A DNA stretch of 64,000 bases from JAPPHA01 sp963662815. GTDB taxonomy: Bacteria > Pseudomonadota > Alphaproteobacteria > Rhodobacterales > Rhodobacteraceae. Location of the stretch: assembly GCA_963662815.2 (NCBI GenBank), contig CAXXWA010000037.1, positions 310,001 to 374,000 of the forward strand, written 5' to 3'. Positions within the stretch are counted from its first letter, which is position 1, and every line of letters begins with the position of its first letter. A program made the position numbers and the translations under genes. Positions 17,076 through 25,926 of this stretch are shown here, piece by piece. The notes below the pieces were generated by a model. That model was not told the DNA's origin. It did no database searches and was given only the letters and a program-made list of their open reading frames with translations.

Positions 17076-19430
17076 TCAGGCCGGGATAAGGTTAGGCACA
17101 ATGGTAACAATCTGGGGGAAAAACCAAAGGATCGTGAGCCCGACGACCTGAATCACAACGAATGGGGCAACCCCCCTGTATATGTGTCCGGTCGTAACGT
17201 TCTTCGGCGCAACCCCACGTAGGTAAAATAGCGCGAATCCAAACGGGGGCGTCAGGAAACTCGTCTGGAGATTGACCGCAACCATGATCGTGACCCACTT
17301 GGGATCCAGCGTGCCGCCGTAAATCACCGGTCCCACGATCGGGATCACGATGTAGATGATCTCCAGGAAGTCGAGAACGAACCCGAGAATGAACAACACC
17401 AGCATGACGATCAGGAAAACGACGAGTTCCTGGTCGAAAGACCGGAGAAACTCCTGAATGTAGTGTTCTCCGCCAAAGGAAATCACGACGAGGTTTAGGA
17501 CCTGCGACCCGATCAGGATCGCGAAAACCATCGACGTAACCTTGGCCGTTTCCCTTACGACTGGCGTGAGAACTGCTGTGCGCCATAGTATCCAGCACGC
17601 GTAAAGCAGGCCCGCCAGAGCGATGTGGTAACTCGCAAGTGCCAGAATGATGGCGACCCAATTCTCGAAGGTCACCGTTTCGATATTAGCCCGGAGGTCG
17701 AAGTTTACTCCGATCAGAATCATGATGACCATCGCAAATGCAGCAATCAGGATAATCCTTCCGCTACGGCCAGTTTCTTCAAGCTTCCTGTATGCAGCGA
17801 GCATTATCGCACCGCCCGCGCCGAGCGCAGCTGCCGGCGTCGGATTTGTGATTCCGCCAAGTATAGACCCGAGAACCGCGACTATCAGGACGAGTGGAGG
17901 GAACACGACCCTGAACAGCTCGTTGCTGACCAGAGCCATTGCCGCGTGCCGGCATCCGTAGATCGCAAGAATTGCAGGAACCGCAAGAAGCAAGGTCGTG
18001 ACACCTGGCGAAGTCGTTGGCGTGATGAGGAAAAAGTCGATCGTCAGTGCAAGAAGTACACCGGCGGCACCGATGACGAGGGGCCGCTTTTCCTGGCCGA
18101 TCCTGACGCCTTGACCCGTCGTCATGATAAGGGAGAGAATTACGAAGCCGACCAGGACTCCCGACCCAATTGGCGCGGCGTTTGCAATCTTCTCCGCCCT
18201 GGCCTCCACGATTTCCTCTTCGGTTAGTACGACTGCCTCCGTACTCATATCGCCGGAGTCGATTCTCTCCTGTTGGGCGATCGCTTCGTCCCACTTGTCC
18301 TGACCATGAAGATCAATCATGGCCAACCGGCAATCATCGGAAACATTCGTTCTCAGGACCGCCTGCATACCGCCGTCTGCAACCGATGCGACTGTGATGT
18401 TCTGGTCTCCAGAAAGCTTGAAGGCATTGCTCGCAAGGGCGACCGCAACTATCCCGGCTGGGATGAGAGCGAACCAGGTTGCCGCGTGGCGAGCCGTGAT
18501 TCTGTGTTTCGAAAGTTCACCGGATTGGACCGGCGGCGCCTTCGACGGATTGAAAAATGCAAATCCAAACGCATACGTCCCATACAGAAAGGCTAGCATG
18601 ATGCCTGGAAGAATGGCCGCCTGAAACAGCGTACCGACTGAAACTACAGCCGCTTCGCCAAGGTAGGTCAACGCATCCGAGCAACCTAGAGAATTCGCCC
18701 TTTCTTCCTGCGCAGTCGAATAGAGATCACCGGCCAGGGTTCCCAGGAGAACAATGACGATTGACGGCGGAATGATCTGGCCGAGAGTTCCGGATGCCGT
18801 GATAACCCCAGTCGCAAGTTCAGGGGAATAGTTGTTCCTGAGCATCGTCGGAAGCGACAGCAAACCCATGGTCACTACAGTTGCACCCACGATTCCTGTC
18901 GACGCCGCCAGGAACGCTCCGACGACAACCACAGACACGGCGAGCCCACCGGGAAGGTGTCCAAAAACCCGGGCCATGGTAGTCAGAAGGTCGTTGGCGA
19001 TCTTTGATCGTTCAAGCGTGATTCCCATCAACACGAACATGAGCACCGCCAACAGGGTTTCAATCGATTGTCCGGCGATGACACGCTCGTTCATGCGGTT
19101 GACGACGAACGAGAGATTCCGCGTGACCGCCTGTTCCCAGCCACCCTCGAATAGTGACACCGTGACCAACGGAAGGTCCGGGTATCGAAAATGGGAGATG
19201 TCGTATGCCGACACCCCATCCTGTCGCAAAGCCTTGTAGGCTGCACTGGAGGTATCGATGACGTTTCGAGTCACGATCCCCGTTTCGTCGAGCAAAGCGA
19301 GAATGCCGAACCCGATGATAGCCGAGCCACCGATGGCAAATGCAACTGGAAAACCCGACATGATGCCCGCGAACAGGCAGGCAAAGACCACGATAAGGCC
19401 GATTTCAACGCCGTCGAGTCCAAAGAGCAT
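17076..19430 (-). CDS. TRAP transporter large permease, DctM/FcbT3-like (extended)
   Basis: 784 residues against roughly 430 for ordinary DctM. The N-terminal half has the DctM core (GFPVAFAIGG near residue 27, ASTGIVGATVVTMGLLSLP near 175, ASGTLGQIIPPSIVIVLLG near 210), then a hydrophilic insert with Glu-rich EEEIVEARAEKIANAA near 405, then a further membrane block ending with the family's FLTPPFGFALFYLRGVAP near 735. It is the sodium-driven import channel for a carboxylate. The length and the Tat-exported binding protein fit the mannitol/chloroaromatic (FcbT-like) TRAP subgroup. Last gene of a three-gene minus-strand operon. Confidence 0.88.
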   Translation of the reverse strand: MLFGLDGVEIGLIVVFACLFAGIMSGFPVAFAIGGSAIIGFGILALLDETGIVTRNVIDTSSAAYKALRQDGVSAYDISHFRYPDLPLVTVSLFEGGWEQAVTRNLSFVVNRMNERVIAGQSIETLLAVLMFVLMGITLERSKIANDLLTTMARVFGHLPGGLAVSVVVVGAFLAASTGIVGATVVTMGLLSLPTMLRNNYSPELATGVITASGTLGQIIPPSIVIVLLGTLAGDLYSTAQEERANSLGCSDALTYLGEAAVVSVGTLFQAAILPGIMLAFLYGTYAFGFAFFNPSKAPPVQSGELSKHRITARHAATWFALIPAGIVAVALASNAFKLSGDQNITVASVADGGMQAVLRTNVSDDCRLAMIDLHGQDKWDEAIAQQERIDSGDMSTEAVVLTEEEIVEARAEKIANAAPIGSGVLVGFVILSLIMTTGQGVRIGQEKRPLVIGAAGVLLALTIDFFLITPTTSPGVTTLLLAVPAILAIYGCRHAAMALVSNELFRVVFPPLVLIVAVLGSILGGITNPTPAAALGAGGAIMLAAYRKLEETGRSGRIILIAAFAMVIMILIGVNFDLRANIETVTFENWVAIILALASYHIALAGLLYACWILWRTAVLTPVVRETAKVTSMVFAILIGSQVLNLVVISFGGEHYIQEFLRSFDQELVVFLIVMLVLFILGFVLDFLEIIYIVIPIVGPVIYGGTLDPKWVTIMVAVNLQTSFLTPPFGFALFYLRGVAPKNVTTGHIYRGVAPFVVIQVVGLTILWFFPQIVTIVPNLIPA

Positions 19431-19442
19431 GCCGTGATTTCC

Positions 19443-20354
19443 TTAAGCTGCCTCGGAGTGAGGAGTGGCTTGCTTCTCCTGCGCAGAAAGATCGGGTAGA
19501 TTGTCGCTGTCGAGGAAGCGTCCCTCGGACTGCTCGCCTTCGAGGAATTCAAGTAGTGATCGGAAAAAGAATGTCACACCCTGCACAAACATCATTCCCG
19601 CGAATCCGACAAGCAGGATCTTGAACAGGAAGTAGCCGTCAAACCCGTTTGGCGAAAACCCTATTGTCTCTACGTTCCATTTGAGGAGCCGGGATTTGCG
19701 TTCAAGAAGCTCCAGCTTGTCCGAAGCCGAGATCTTCGGCGTGACAAGATGCCTCCACAGAAAGAACCATCCATACATCCAGATCACCGCCATGACCGGT
19801 AGAATGAAGAACAGTGATCCTAGCATGTCGATGATGCGTTTCGCCCGGAACGTGACCCCTGCATAGACGAGATCGACTCGAACATGACCGCCCTGCACGA
19901 ACGTGTAGGCACAACAGAGGCAAACGATCATTGCGTTGTAGAGTTTCAGTTCTTCGGCATACCAGCTCAGGTCTTTCGTCACCACGTAGCCGAGCGGTCC
20001 GACCGAAATCTCGGAAACCCTGAAAATCCTTTGAAGAAAGACGATTACGATCTGCTGCAGAACCATGGCAAGACCGGCCCAGGCGAACAGCCTCCCGACA
20101 CCGTTGCTGAATCCCTCTAGGACCCGAACGACCCACCAAAGGATCATGCGCCGCCAGAGACCGACAATAGTCACGATCATGATGGTCGCGAGAACAACGA
20201 ACAGGAATTCTGAAGACGCACCGTAATAGATGAACCGCACTAGAGCGGTCTTGTCCGACCAGTTCAGCCATTCCATCGGGTGGGAGATGGCATAAAACAG
20301 ATTGTAGAAGACCAGGAAAAAATTCTGAGCGGTGCTGGCAGCCAACTCAATCAT
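19443..20354 (-). CDS. TRAP transporter small permease, DctQ/FcbT2-like
   Basis: 303 residues, longer than the usual 160-200. Hydrophobic segments are visible near 40-75, 85-110, 135-155, 185-205 and 235-255; the conserved VQGGHVRVDLVYAGVTFRAK motif (about 152-171), typical of DctQ, is present. It assists the large permease in taking ligand from the binding protein. It lies 12 bp before the large-permease gene, so the two are co-translated. The C-terminal tail (after about 275) is acidic and polar. Confidence 0.85.
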   Translation of the reverse strand: MIELAASTAQNFFLVFYNLFYAISHPMEWLNWSDKTALVRFIYYGASSEFLFVVLATIMIVTIVGLWRRMILWWVVRVLEGFSNGVGRLFAWAGLAMVLQQIVIVFLQRIFRVSEISVGPLGYVVTKDLSWYAEELKLYNAMIVCLCCAYTFVQGGHVRVDLVYAGVTFRAKRIIDMLGSLFFILPVMAVIWMYGWFFLWRHLVTPKISASDKLELLERKSRLLKWNVETIGFSPNGFDGYFLFKILLVGFAGMMFVQGVTFFFRSLLEFLEGEQSEGRFLDSDNLPDLSAQEKQATPHSEAA

Positions 20355-20421
20355 GCCGACTCACCCAGTCCCCGGAATTCGCCAAAAACCCCAGTCCGAA
20401 GACGACGGAATCAGCAGTAAG

Positions 20422-20452
20422 TTGCCCCTGGGCATTTTCAGCCCAGGGGCAA
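20422..20452 (-). promoter_or_regulatory. Intra-operon hairpin between TRAP binding-protein and permease genes
   Basis: A 12-bp perfect inverted repeat (TTGCCCCTGGGC with GCCCAGGGGCAA) and a 7-nt loop, lying between the binding-protein stop and the small-permease start. It has no T-run, so it probably stabilises or partly terminates the message, favouring the binding protein. Confidence 0.65.
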
Positions 20453-20473
20453 GGTCAATTGGTTCGTCAGGCG

Positions 20474-21556
20474 TCAGCCGAGAACACGGTCGCGCTGCGC
20501 GCGATAAGCGGAAATCGATTGCGTCAGCCATTGTGAGGATGCCCGCATGGATGCCACATACTCATCGTAAATTGTCGCAAAGATCTCATCGCCCATGAAC
20601 TCGTCATAGACCTGCTGGGAAGCACCTCCGAATGCGTCCCAGACACTGTCGGGGAACTCAAGGATTTTCACGCCGCCTGCGGCAAGGCGCGCCAGTGCCG
20701 CACCGTTGTTGTTGAGATACTGGCTGAGGTTCCAGACGTTCGCATGCCCGGAAGCGACTTCGATCGCCGCCTGTTGCTGCGATGTCAGGCTGTTGAACTT
20801 CTCGAGGTTGACGGCGAGCGTAAGGCCGGCAGACGGTTCATGGAATCCTGCAGTGTAGTAGAATTTCGTAATCTCCTGGAACCCGGCCTTCTCGTCCGCC
20901 CAGGGACCAATCCACTCGGTTCCGTCGATCGCGCCTGATGCCAGCGCCTGGTATACCTCGGCGCCAGGCAGGTTCTGGACGGACGCGCCCATGTAGCCGA
21001 GCGCCTTGCCTCCCAATCCCGGCATGCGGAATTTTAGGCCGTTGAAGTCTTCCGGACCGGTGATTTCCTGCCGAAACCAGCCTCCTGCCTGGGTTCCGGT
21101 ATTTCCGGCGAGGAACGACCTGAGGTTGAAAATCTCGCCGAGTTCGTGGTGACGTTCCTTGCCTCCGCCGTGATAGTACCAGTTGTTCTGTTCCGTGGCA
21201 GTCATTCCGAATGGAACGCCAGTAAAGAACGCGAATGCCGGATGCTGGCTGATGAAGTAGTAATCGGCGGCATGATACATGTCTGCCTGTCCGGACGACA
21301 CGGCGTCGAAGACTTCGAATGCGCCGACCAGTTCCCCGGCCGCCTTGACCTCGATTTCGATCGAGCCGTCGGACATTGAGTTGACGTTGTCTGCAACCTT
21401 CTGGGCCGCGTCGAACACGCCTGCGAGGCCTCGGCCCCAAGACGTTACCATCGTAAGCTTGACCTTGTCCTGGGCAATAGCCGGCGCCGCGAGTGCCGTG
21501 GCTGCAGCTGCCCCGCCACCCAAGGCGGATTTTCTCAGAAAAGAGCGACGATCCAT
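20474..21556 (-). CDS. TRAP transporter substrate-binding protein, DctP/FcbT1-like, Tat-exported
   Basis: 360 residues from the ATG at 21556, which has GGGAGAA 6-7 bp upstream; two earlier in-frame starts are weaker. The N-terminus MDRRSFLRKSALGGGAAAAT carries a twin-arginine (R-R-S-F-L-R-K) Tat signal with cleavage after A-I-A-Q-D. Binding-protein marks: KLTMVTSWG strand, AGELVGAFEVFDAVSSGQAD near 80-100, the conserved Arg region KFRMPGLGGKAL near 180, and ASGAIDGTEWIGPW near 210. It binds a carboxylate in the periplasm; Tat export and these motifs fit the FcbT1 group. First gene of the operon. Confidence 0.9.
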   Translation of the reverse strand: MDRRSFLRKSALGGGAAAATALAAPAIAQDKVKLTMVTSWGRGLAGVFDAAQKVADNVNSMSDGSIEIEVKAAGELVGAFEVFDAVSSGQADMYHAADYYFISQHPAFAFFTGVPFGMTATEQNNWYYHGGGKERHHELGEIFNLRSFLAGNTGTQAGGWFRQEITGPEDFNGLKFRMPGLGGKALGYMGASVQNLPGAEVYQALASGAIDGTEWIGPWADEKAGFQEITKFYYTAGFHEPSAGLTLAVNLEKFNSLTSQQQAAIEVASGHANVWNLSQYLNNNGAALARLAAGGVKILEFPDSVWDAFGGASQQVYDEFMGDEIFATIYDEYVASMRASSQWLTQSISAYRAQRDRVLG

Positions 21557-21617
21557 CAATTTTCTCCCATTCATTGAATGTCGGGACAACTTTGCCCGAC
21601 AACTACACCCAAAGGGC

Positions 21618-21646
21618 TATAAAACATATCGACATCGAAACCACAA
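21618..21646 (-). promoter_or_regulatory. Predicted sigma70 promoter of the TRAP operon
   Basis: On the minus strand, TTGTGG (-35) and TTTATA (-10) are separated by 17 bp in an AT-rich patch about 60-90 bp before the binding-protein start. This patch stands out from the GC-rich surroundings. Confidence 0.45.
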
Positions 21647-21715
21647 CAAAAATCTACGTAGGAGCATCCCAAGCTAAATTTGGCTGATTTTCCTTGACAT
21701 CGGGCGTGTCTGCAT

Positions 21716-22250
21716 TGTATGCGGCGCGACCGCCGAGCCGGCATTTTCCTCCGGCGTTCCCGTCCCGGACGCGCGATGCTCCGGCCTTGGCGGTTCGCAG
21801 GCGCACCGAGTTCCATTCCCCGTTTCGCGAGATGCCGGCGGGGTTTTCCCAGTCGGACGTCGCGGTCCGCCTGGCCAGGCAGGAGGAGCGCCCGCTCCGG
21901 GACGCGCTGACGGATCAGCAGTTCCGGCGGCTCGGGATGGCGGCGAACAACACCCGATTCCCGATCCTGTCCGAGCCCGGGGTGTTCCCGAACCTCGCCT
22001 CCTTCTTCCTGTCGCGGATGACCCGCCGACCCGGCAACGACTTCCGCCGGGCGCAGGGACGGAAGCACGCCGTGGCCTGCGTGCTCGCCGCGCGCGTGCT
22101 CGCCGAGCTCGCGAACATGAAGGGCTGCCTCGCCGCCGCGCAGTTCGCGCGCTCGCTGTCGCAGGAGGAGTTGGAGGCCGTCGGCGCGTGGTGAAACCCG
22201 AAAACGCCGCGCTAGACGTACCGCCGCGCCGCCGAAGTTGCGCAGCACAG
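21716..22250 (+). pseudogene. Relic of a DUF4338 (DruA-like)/ISAs1-type transposase fusion
   Basis: The frame 21694-22194 carries LGMAANNTRFPILSEPG, then FPNLASFFLSRMTRRPGNDF, which matches the core of DUF4338 (N-T-R-F-L-I-L-P-W-V-x-V-x-N-L-A-S-x-x-L). It runs straight into RKHAVACVLAARVLAELANM and AAAQFARSLSQEELEAVGAW, which resembles the N-terminal region of ISAs1-family transposases. The start and most of the transposase are missing; after the TGA at 22192 fragments of the expected continuation (NPKT, then YRRA in another frame) can be read. DUF4338 includes the Druantia protein DruA, but this is a fragment with no Druantia partners. Confidence 0.5.
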
Positions 22251-22295
22251 TCTCGGACGGAGAACGCGCAGCGGCAATAGAAGCGGTCAACGACC

Positions 22296-23476
22296 TAGTC
22301 TCCCGAATCTCAAGTTCGCATCAAACATTTTCGCTTGCGCCGGGTTCGCTCATCTTGAGGCGGAACCTCCTGACCGACGCAAGGATCTCGTCGGCGGACT
22401 TGACCCGTTTGCAGGGCCGCGGGTTCTCGTTGTGCGCGTCGATGAACGACATGATGTCCGCCTCGAGTTCGGCGACCGGGCGATGCGCGCTCCGCTGCAG
22501 CTTCTTCCCGGTCGGTTCCGCGAACCAGCGCTCGACCAGGTTCAGCCATGACGCCGAGGTCGGCGTGAAATGGATGTGCCAGCGCCTGCGGCGGGCAAGC
22601 CGTTTCCTCGCCTTCTCCGTCTTGTGCGTCGCGTGACTGTCCATCGCCAGGTGCACGTCCGGCCCGTCGGGCACCGCCGCCTCGACCTCCTTGAGGAAGC
22701 CCGGGAACTCCGTGGCGCGATGGCGGCCGAAGCGCTTGCCGGCCGCCGCGCCGGCGGCGACGTCGAGCGCGGCGAAGAGCGTCGTCGTGCCGTGGCGGAC
22801 GCAGTCGCGGGTTCTCCGCTCGGCCACGCCCGGCGCCATCGGCAGGACCGGCTGCGTCCGGTCCAGGGCCCGGGTCCGCGACTTCTCGTCCACGAACGGG
22901 ACGACCGCGCGGTCCGGCGGGGCCATGCAGAGCCCCGCGATGTCCTGCACCTTGTCGACGAACAGCGGGTCCGTCGACAGCTTGAACGTCCCGCTCCGGT
23001 GCGGCTTCAGGCTGAACGCCGACCGGATCCGGCGCGCCGTCGCGTGCGGCACGCCCGTCCTCCCGGCCATGCTCCGGACCGGCCAGCGCGTCGCGTCCTT
23101 CGGCATCGCGGTCGGCGTCCGCCCGCCCGCCTCGGCCGCCTTCTCGTCCGTCACGGTGCGGGGCCGGCCGGACCTGCACTCGTCCGAGAGGCCCTCGATG
23201 CGCCTCTCGGCGAACCGCCTGCGCCGCTTTCCGACCGTGTGCCCGTGCACCCCGGCACGCTCCGCGACCTCCCTGCTCCGGAGCCCCTCGGCGCAGAGCA
23301 GGATGATCCTGCAGCGGTCGGACAGCGACCGCGGCGCCTTGTGCTTTCGGACATGCGCCTCGAGAAACGCCCGCTCCTCGGCGCTCGGCACCGCTTCCAC
23401 CGCCTTGCCTCTCATCGAACCGCCTCCTGCTCGTGTCATCTGTCGCCTTGATGGCAACCACTGTTACAGAAGACTA
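22296..23476. mobile_element. IS630-family insertion sequence (flanked by TA in CTAG)
   Basis: It carries one transposase gene. The ends begin TAGTCTCCCGAATC (left) and, read inward from the right, TAGTCTTCTGTAAC, giving imperfect inverted repeats. Both ends sit in a CTAG tetranucleotide (22295-22298 and 23474-23477), consistent with the TA target duplication of IS630. The right-hand CTAG is shared with the neighbouring IS5 relic. Confidence 0.65.
22321..23415 (-). CDS. IS630-family transposase
   Basis: 364 residues from the ATG at 23415 (MRGKAVEAVPSAEERAFLEA). N-terminal helix-turn-helix region (SLSDRCRIILLCAEGLRSRE, EVAERAGVHGHTVGKRRRRF), linker RIEGLSDECRSGRPRTVTDE, then a DDE domain: VPFVDEKSRTRALDRTQP (first Asp), VHLAMDSHATHKT (second Asp), and PTSASWLNLVERWFAE (catalytic Glu). 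The C-terminus, KSADEILASVRRF, is typical of intact IS630 transposases. The reading frame is uninterrupted, so the element may be active. An in-frame start further upstream at 23457 is less likely. Confidence 0.88.
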   Translation of the reverse strand: MRGKAVEAVPSAEERAFLEAHVRKHKAPRSLSDRCRIILLCAEGLRSREVAERAGVHGHTVGKRRRRFAERRIEGLSDECRSGRPRTVTDEKAAEAGGRTPTAMPKDATRWPVRSMAGRTGVPHATARRIRSAFSLKPHRSGTFKLSTDPLFVDKVQDIAGLCMAPPDRAVVPFVDEKSRTRALDRTQPVLPMAPGVAERRTRDCVRHGTTTLFAALDVAAGAAAGKRFGRHRATEFPGFLKEVEAAVPDGPDVHLAMDSHATHKTEKARKRLARRRRWHIHFTPTSASWLNLVERWFAEPTGKKLQRSAHRPVAELEADIMSFIDAHNENPRPCKRVKSADEILASVRRFRLKMSEPGASENV

Positions 23477-23477
23477 G

Positions 23478-24154
23478 GACCTGTTGACAATCATGTTGCC
23501 GCGACCACGCCCGCCACGAGATGAATCCCGGCCGCGAAGCTCGCGTCCGCCCTGTCGCAGCGCGCCGCCACCGCTCGGAACTCCCTGTTCCCGCGAAGAA
23601 ATTCTCGATCTGGTGCCGCCAATTGTACATCTCCCGGTCGTGCTCTCGGGTATACGTCCGGCTCCTCCGCCCCGTGCGCCGCGAGTTCCCCGAACGGCCA
23701 CTCCGCGTCGAACGCCTCGTCCCCGATCAAAGCTCCGAAACCGGGATCGCCGGGAAGGTCCGGCACCCCGCAAGGCCGCCCGCCGGGCCGGGAAGGATCG
23801 CGAAGCGGACCAGGCATCCGAGCGCGTCGTCGACGCGCTCGAAGACGCCCGGAAGCGCCTGGACACGCTGTTCTGGCTGCCGAAGCGCTCCGGAAGGTCG
23901 CGCCAGGGAGATCCCGCGCGGAACCGCCGGAGCGCCGCCTCGGGAAACAGCCGGTTGTCCGCCGCGGTGGCACCGGGATCTGTCGCATTGCCGGGCAGCA
24001 TGTGCTCGGTCCGCGCCCGCATGGCGTCGGCGAGCGCCGTCCTGTCTGCATTCATCTGTCATCCTGCTCTTTCTGCCTGCGCCGCCGTTGCGGCGGTCGT
24101 TGCGGCTAAGCCGGCATGGATCCGTGTGAATCGCAACCCGATAGTCAACAGGCC
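23478..24154. mobile_element. IS5-family element relic with inverted repeats
   Basis: The left end GACCTGTTGACAATC and the right end read inward GGCCTGTTGACTATC match in 13 of 15 positions. CTAG flanks both ends (23474-23477 and 24155-24158), a plausible target duplication for an IS5-type (Y-T-A-R) target. At 677 bp it is shorter than intact relatives, in line with the deleted transposase inside. Confidence 0.65.
23496..24050 (-). pseudogene. IS5-family transposase, internally deleted and frameshifted
   Basis: The N-terminal part reads DRTALADAMRARTEHMLPGN, then ATDPGATAADNRLFPEAALR, then GSPWRDLPERFGSQNSVSRR, the standard opening of IS5-type transposases. The central catalytic region is largely missing. 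The C-terminal part is split between frames: FGALIGDEAFDAEW (the GD-x-A-Y-D motif), then NWRHQIENFF and FRAVAARCDRADASFAAGIH, which match the expected R-N-x-I-E-R-x-F, F-R-R-V-A-T-R-Y-D-K and N-F-L-A-x-V blocks. At least two frameshifts are needed, so the gene is dead. Confidence 0.75.
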
Positions 24155-24158
24155 CTAG

Positions 24159-24940
24159 CGATGTCTTTCGGGGCCGTTGCCGGAGCAGGAGACACTCGCT
24201 CGGCGCTGTCGAAGGTCAGACGCAAGCTGCGAGAAGGACGGGAAGACCGCCAAGCCGCCATGTCCGAACTGGATGGCGCTGCGACCGAATTTGCGACGCA
24301 GGCGGTTTGGCGCCGCCCGGGCGAAGGCGACCTCGAGGTCGGCGTCCAAGCCTATCTGGACGCGATTGGCGGAACCATCGGTTCCCGACAACAAGAAAGG
24401 TTCAGCCGGGATCAGGCGCTTTTCATCGCCCGCTGCAACGCAGCGCATAGCGACATCTCGCTGAACTTCTATCCGGTCCACGGGGCCGGTTCGCCTGAGT
24501 TCCCCGCTCATCCCCGCAGCTTAAGGCCGAGGAATGCGCGTCATGCGTGCGTGCGGAATTCTGCGTCAAGATGCTCGGAATTGCGAATGGCAGCGGTATC
24601 AGGAGGTCGGGCTCGCCGCCCGGAATCCGGCACGACCCGCGCGGCCCTGTGAAGCCCCTCGAACACGCACTTCCCGCCAGCGCGTCTACTTCCGGAGTCG
24701 CATGAATGCGACCTCGCCCGGTTTGCCCGTAGCTGCGGCAACTGCAGCGCGAATTGAAGGGACGTTGCCTCGACGCGGCCGTTTCCGAGGCGGTGAAAAT
24801 CCGTTCTCGGTCAACGGGGAACCACTTGAGTGTGTGTCGCTTTCTGTCCCAAGGCAATCGTTACCGGAAACCGCTCGCTGATGGGTTCTGCGATTGAATT
24901 TGCGGACACGTTGGAGACCTGACGCCGGGCTCGGCAGGCG
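24159..24940. other. Region without a recognisable gene
   Basis: A plus-strand frame to 24652 contains a plausible helical stretch (MSELDGAATEFATQAVWRRP and QERFSRDQALFIARCNAAHS), which may be the remains of a gene cut by the IS5 element. The composition then becomes Arg/Ser-rich and shadow-like. I could not identify the stretch or find a start site, so no gene is called. Confidence 0.35.
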
Positions 24941-25357
24941 TCACATGCCGGGCTGCCATTCCGGAGGCGCCATTTCGAAGCCATCGAACTCGAATGCGGG
25001 TACGACAGTACATCCTACCAGCGTCCATTCACCCTCCGAAACGGCGCTCTGCCAGGCACCGACGGGAACGAGAATCTGCGGCTCGGCGCCAGGTGCCACA
25101 CCAAGCCGCTTGCTCGCAACACCGACGCCGTCTGCCGAAATGTCCAGCCGAAGGGGGTCACCAGCGTGAAATTGCCAGATCTCCACCGCATCGATGCGGT
25201 GCCAGGCTGACGTCTCGCCTTGCCGCAACAGGTAGTAAATGGTGCTCAGAGCACCACGTCCCCCGGACCCGTCCTGCACTCGATAAATCTCCCGGTAGTT
25301 CCCGCCTTCAGGGTGCGGCTCCAGCCCGTACCTCGTGATAATGACTTCTGCGTCCAT
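24941..25357 (-). CDS. DUF985 cupin-fold protein
   Basis: 138 residues from the ATG at 25357. It starts with RYGLEPHPEGGNYREIYR, the DUF985 opening, followed by STIYYLLRQGETSAWHRIDA with the conserved W-H-R and EIWQFHAGDPLRLDI, and closes with VGCTVVPAFEFDGFEMAP. These form a small beta-barrel cupin; the His residues in W-H-R and F-H-A-G could bind a metal or sugar, but no reaction is established. The earlier in-frame start at 25489 adds low-complexity sequence only. It stands alone between IS wreckage and a dispersed repeat. Confidence 0.9.
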   Translation of the reverse strand: MDAEVIITRYGLEPHPEGGNYREIYRVQDGSGGRGALSTIYYLLRQGETSAWHRIDAVEIWQFHAGDPLRLDISADGVGVASKRLGVAPGAEPQILVPVGAWQSAVSEGEWTLVGCTVVPAFEFDGFEMAPPEWQPGM

Positions 25358-25596
25358 GGCATAGACCTCGCTGCCCAGCTGTTTGCGTTGCCACTTCGTC
25401 TCTGGAGCGCATGTCGGCAGCCGAGGTCCGGACAGAGCCCGCGTGCGCCGACTTACGCGCTGCGTTCGCGACACTGCCACGACCGGCAACGCCGGTACAG
25501 CGCAACTTGCGGCCCCTGCGACGCCGCGCCTCGGTTCATTGGCAGCAGACTTGCTCCACCCTCCCTTCGCCCGGCGGACCGCAGTCGCCCCTCGGC

Positions 25597-25765
25597 GGGG
25601 CTTGCGCCGTCAGGAGAGCGCGGCTACGCTCCGGTTCAATGGGACTTCAGCCGCCTTGGGCCCCGATCTCCGGGGGCCCGAGGTTTGGATTCACGATCGC
25701 CGGTCCGTCTCCCCGCTCGGGCTGCGCACTCGCTGCGGAAATGGCCGGAGTTGCACTTTGGAGTG
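25597..25765 (+). repeat. Dispersed repeat, copy 2 (about 165 bp)
   Basis: Direct-orientation partner of 16722-16888, sharing GAGAGCGCGGCTACG, GGGACTTCAG, TGGATTCAC, CTGCGGAAATGGCCGG and the terminal GGAGTG. It ends about 160 bp before the phosphoribosyltransferase-DprA cassette and so lies at or near the border of that lower-GC island. Confidence 0.65.
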
Positions 25766-25898
25766 AAAGTGGAGTGCAAAATTTTTGTGCTGAGCGCCAA
25801 AAAAGGGTTTGGATTTCTTCGTTTGAGAGAAGGATCGACGATGTGTCGCGTCAATGAAAACGTCGGGCTCATCGAGTCTGCATGAGTAGTAATCGACA

Positions 25899-25911
25899 GG
25901 TTCAATGAACC
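25899..25911. promoter_or_regulatory. Perfect 13-bp palindrome before the PRTase-DprA cassette
   Basis: GGTTCA-A-TGAACC lies 15 bp before the ATG at 25927 and touches the GAGGAAC ribosome binding site. Such a site could be an operator, for example for the ribbon-helix-helix domain of the DprA-like protein in the same cluster, or an RNA hairpin masking the ribosome binding site. Confidence 0.4.
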
Positions 25912-25926
25912 GAGGAACGGTTAAAG

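Noticed and set aside
21716..22250. A Druantia defence system
   Set aside because: Only a truncated DUF4338 fragment joined to transposase-like sequence; no druBCDE or helicase partners nearby.
24116..24652. A complete gene in the plus frame after the IS5 relic
   Set aside because: No start site or family; composition becomes shadow-like in the second half. Listed as an unexplained region.
25841..25885. A 14-codon leader peptide (MCRVNENVGLIESA) before the PRTase-DprA cassette
   Set aside because: Too short to judge, no clear ribosome binding site, and no sign of codon bias or attenuator structure.
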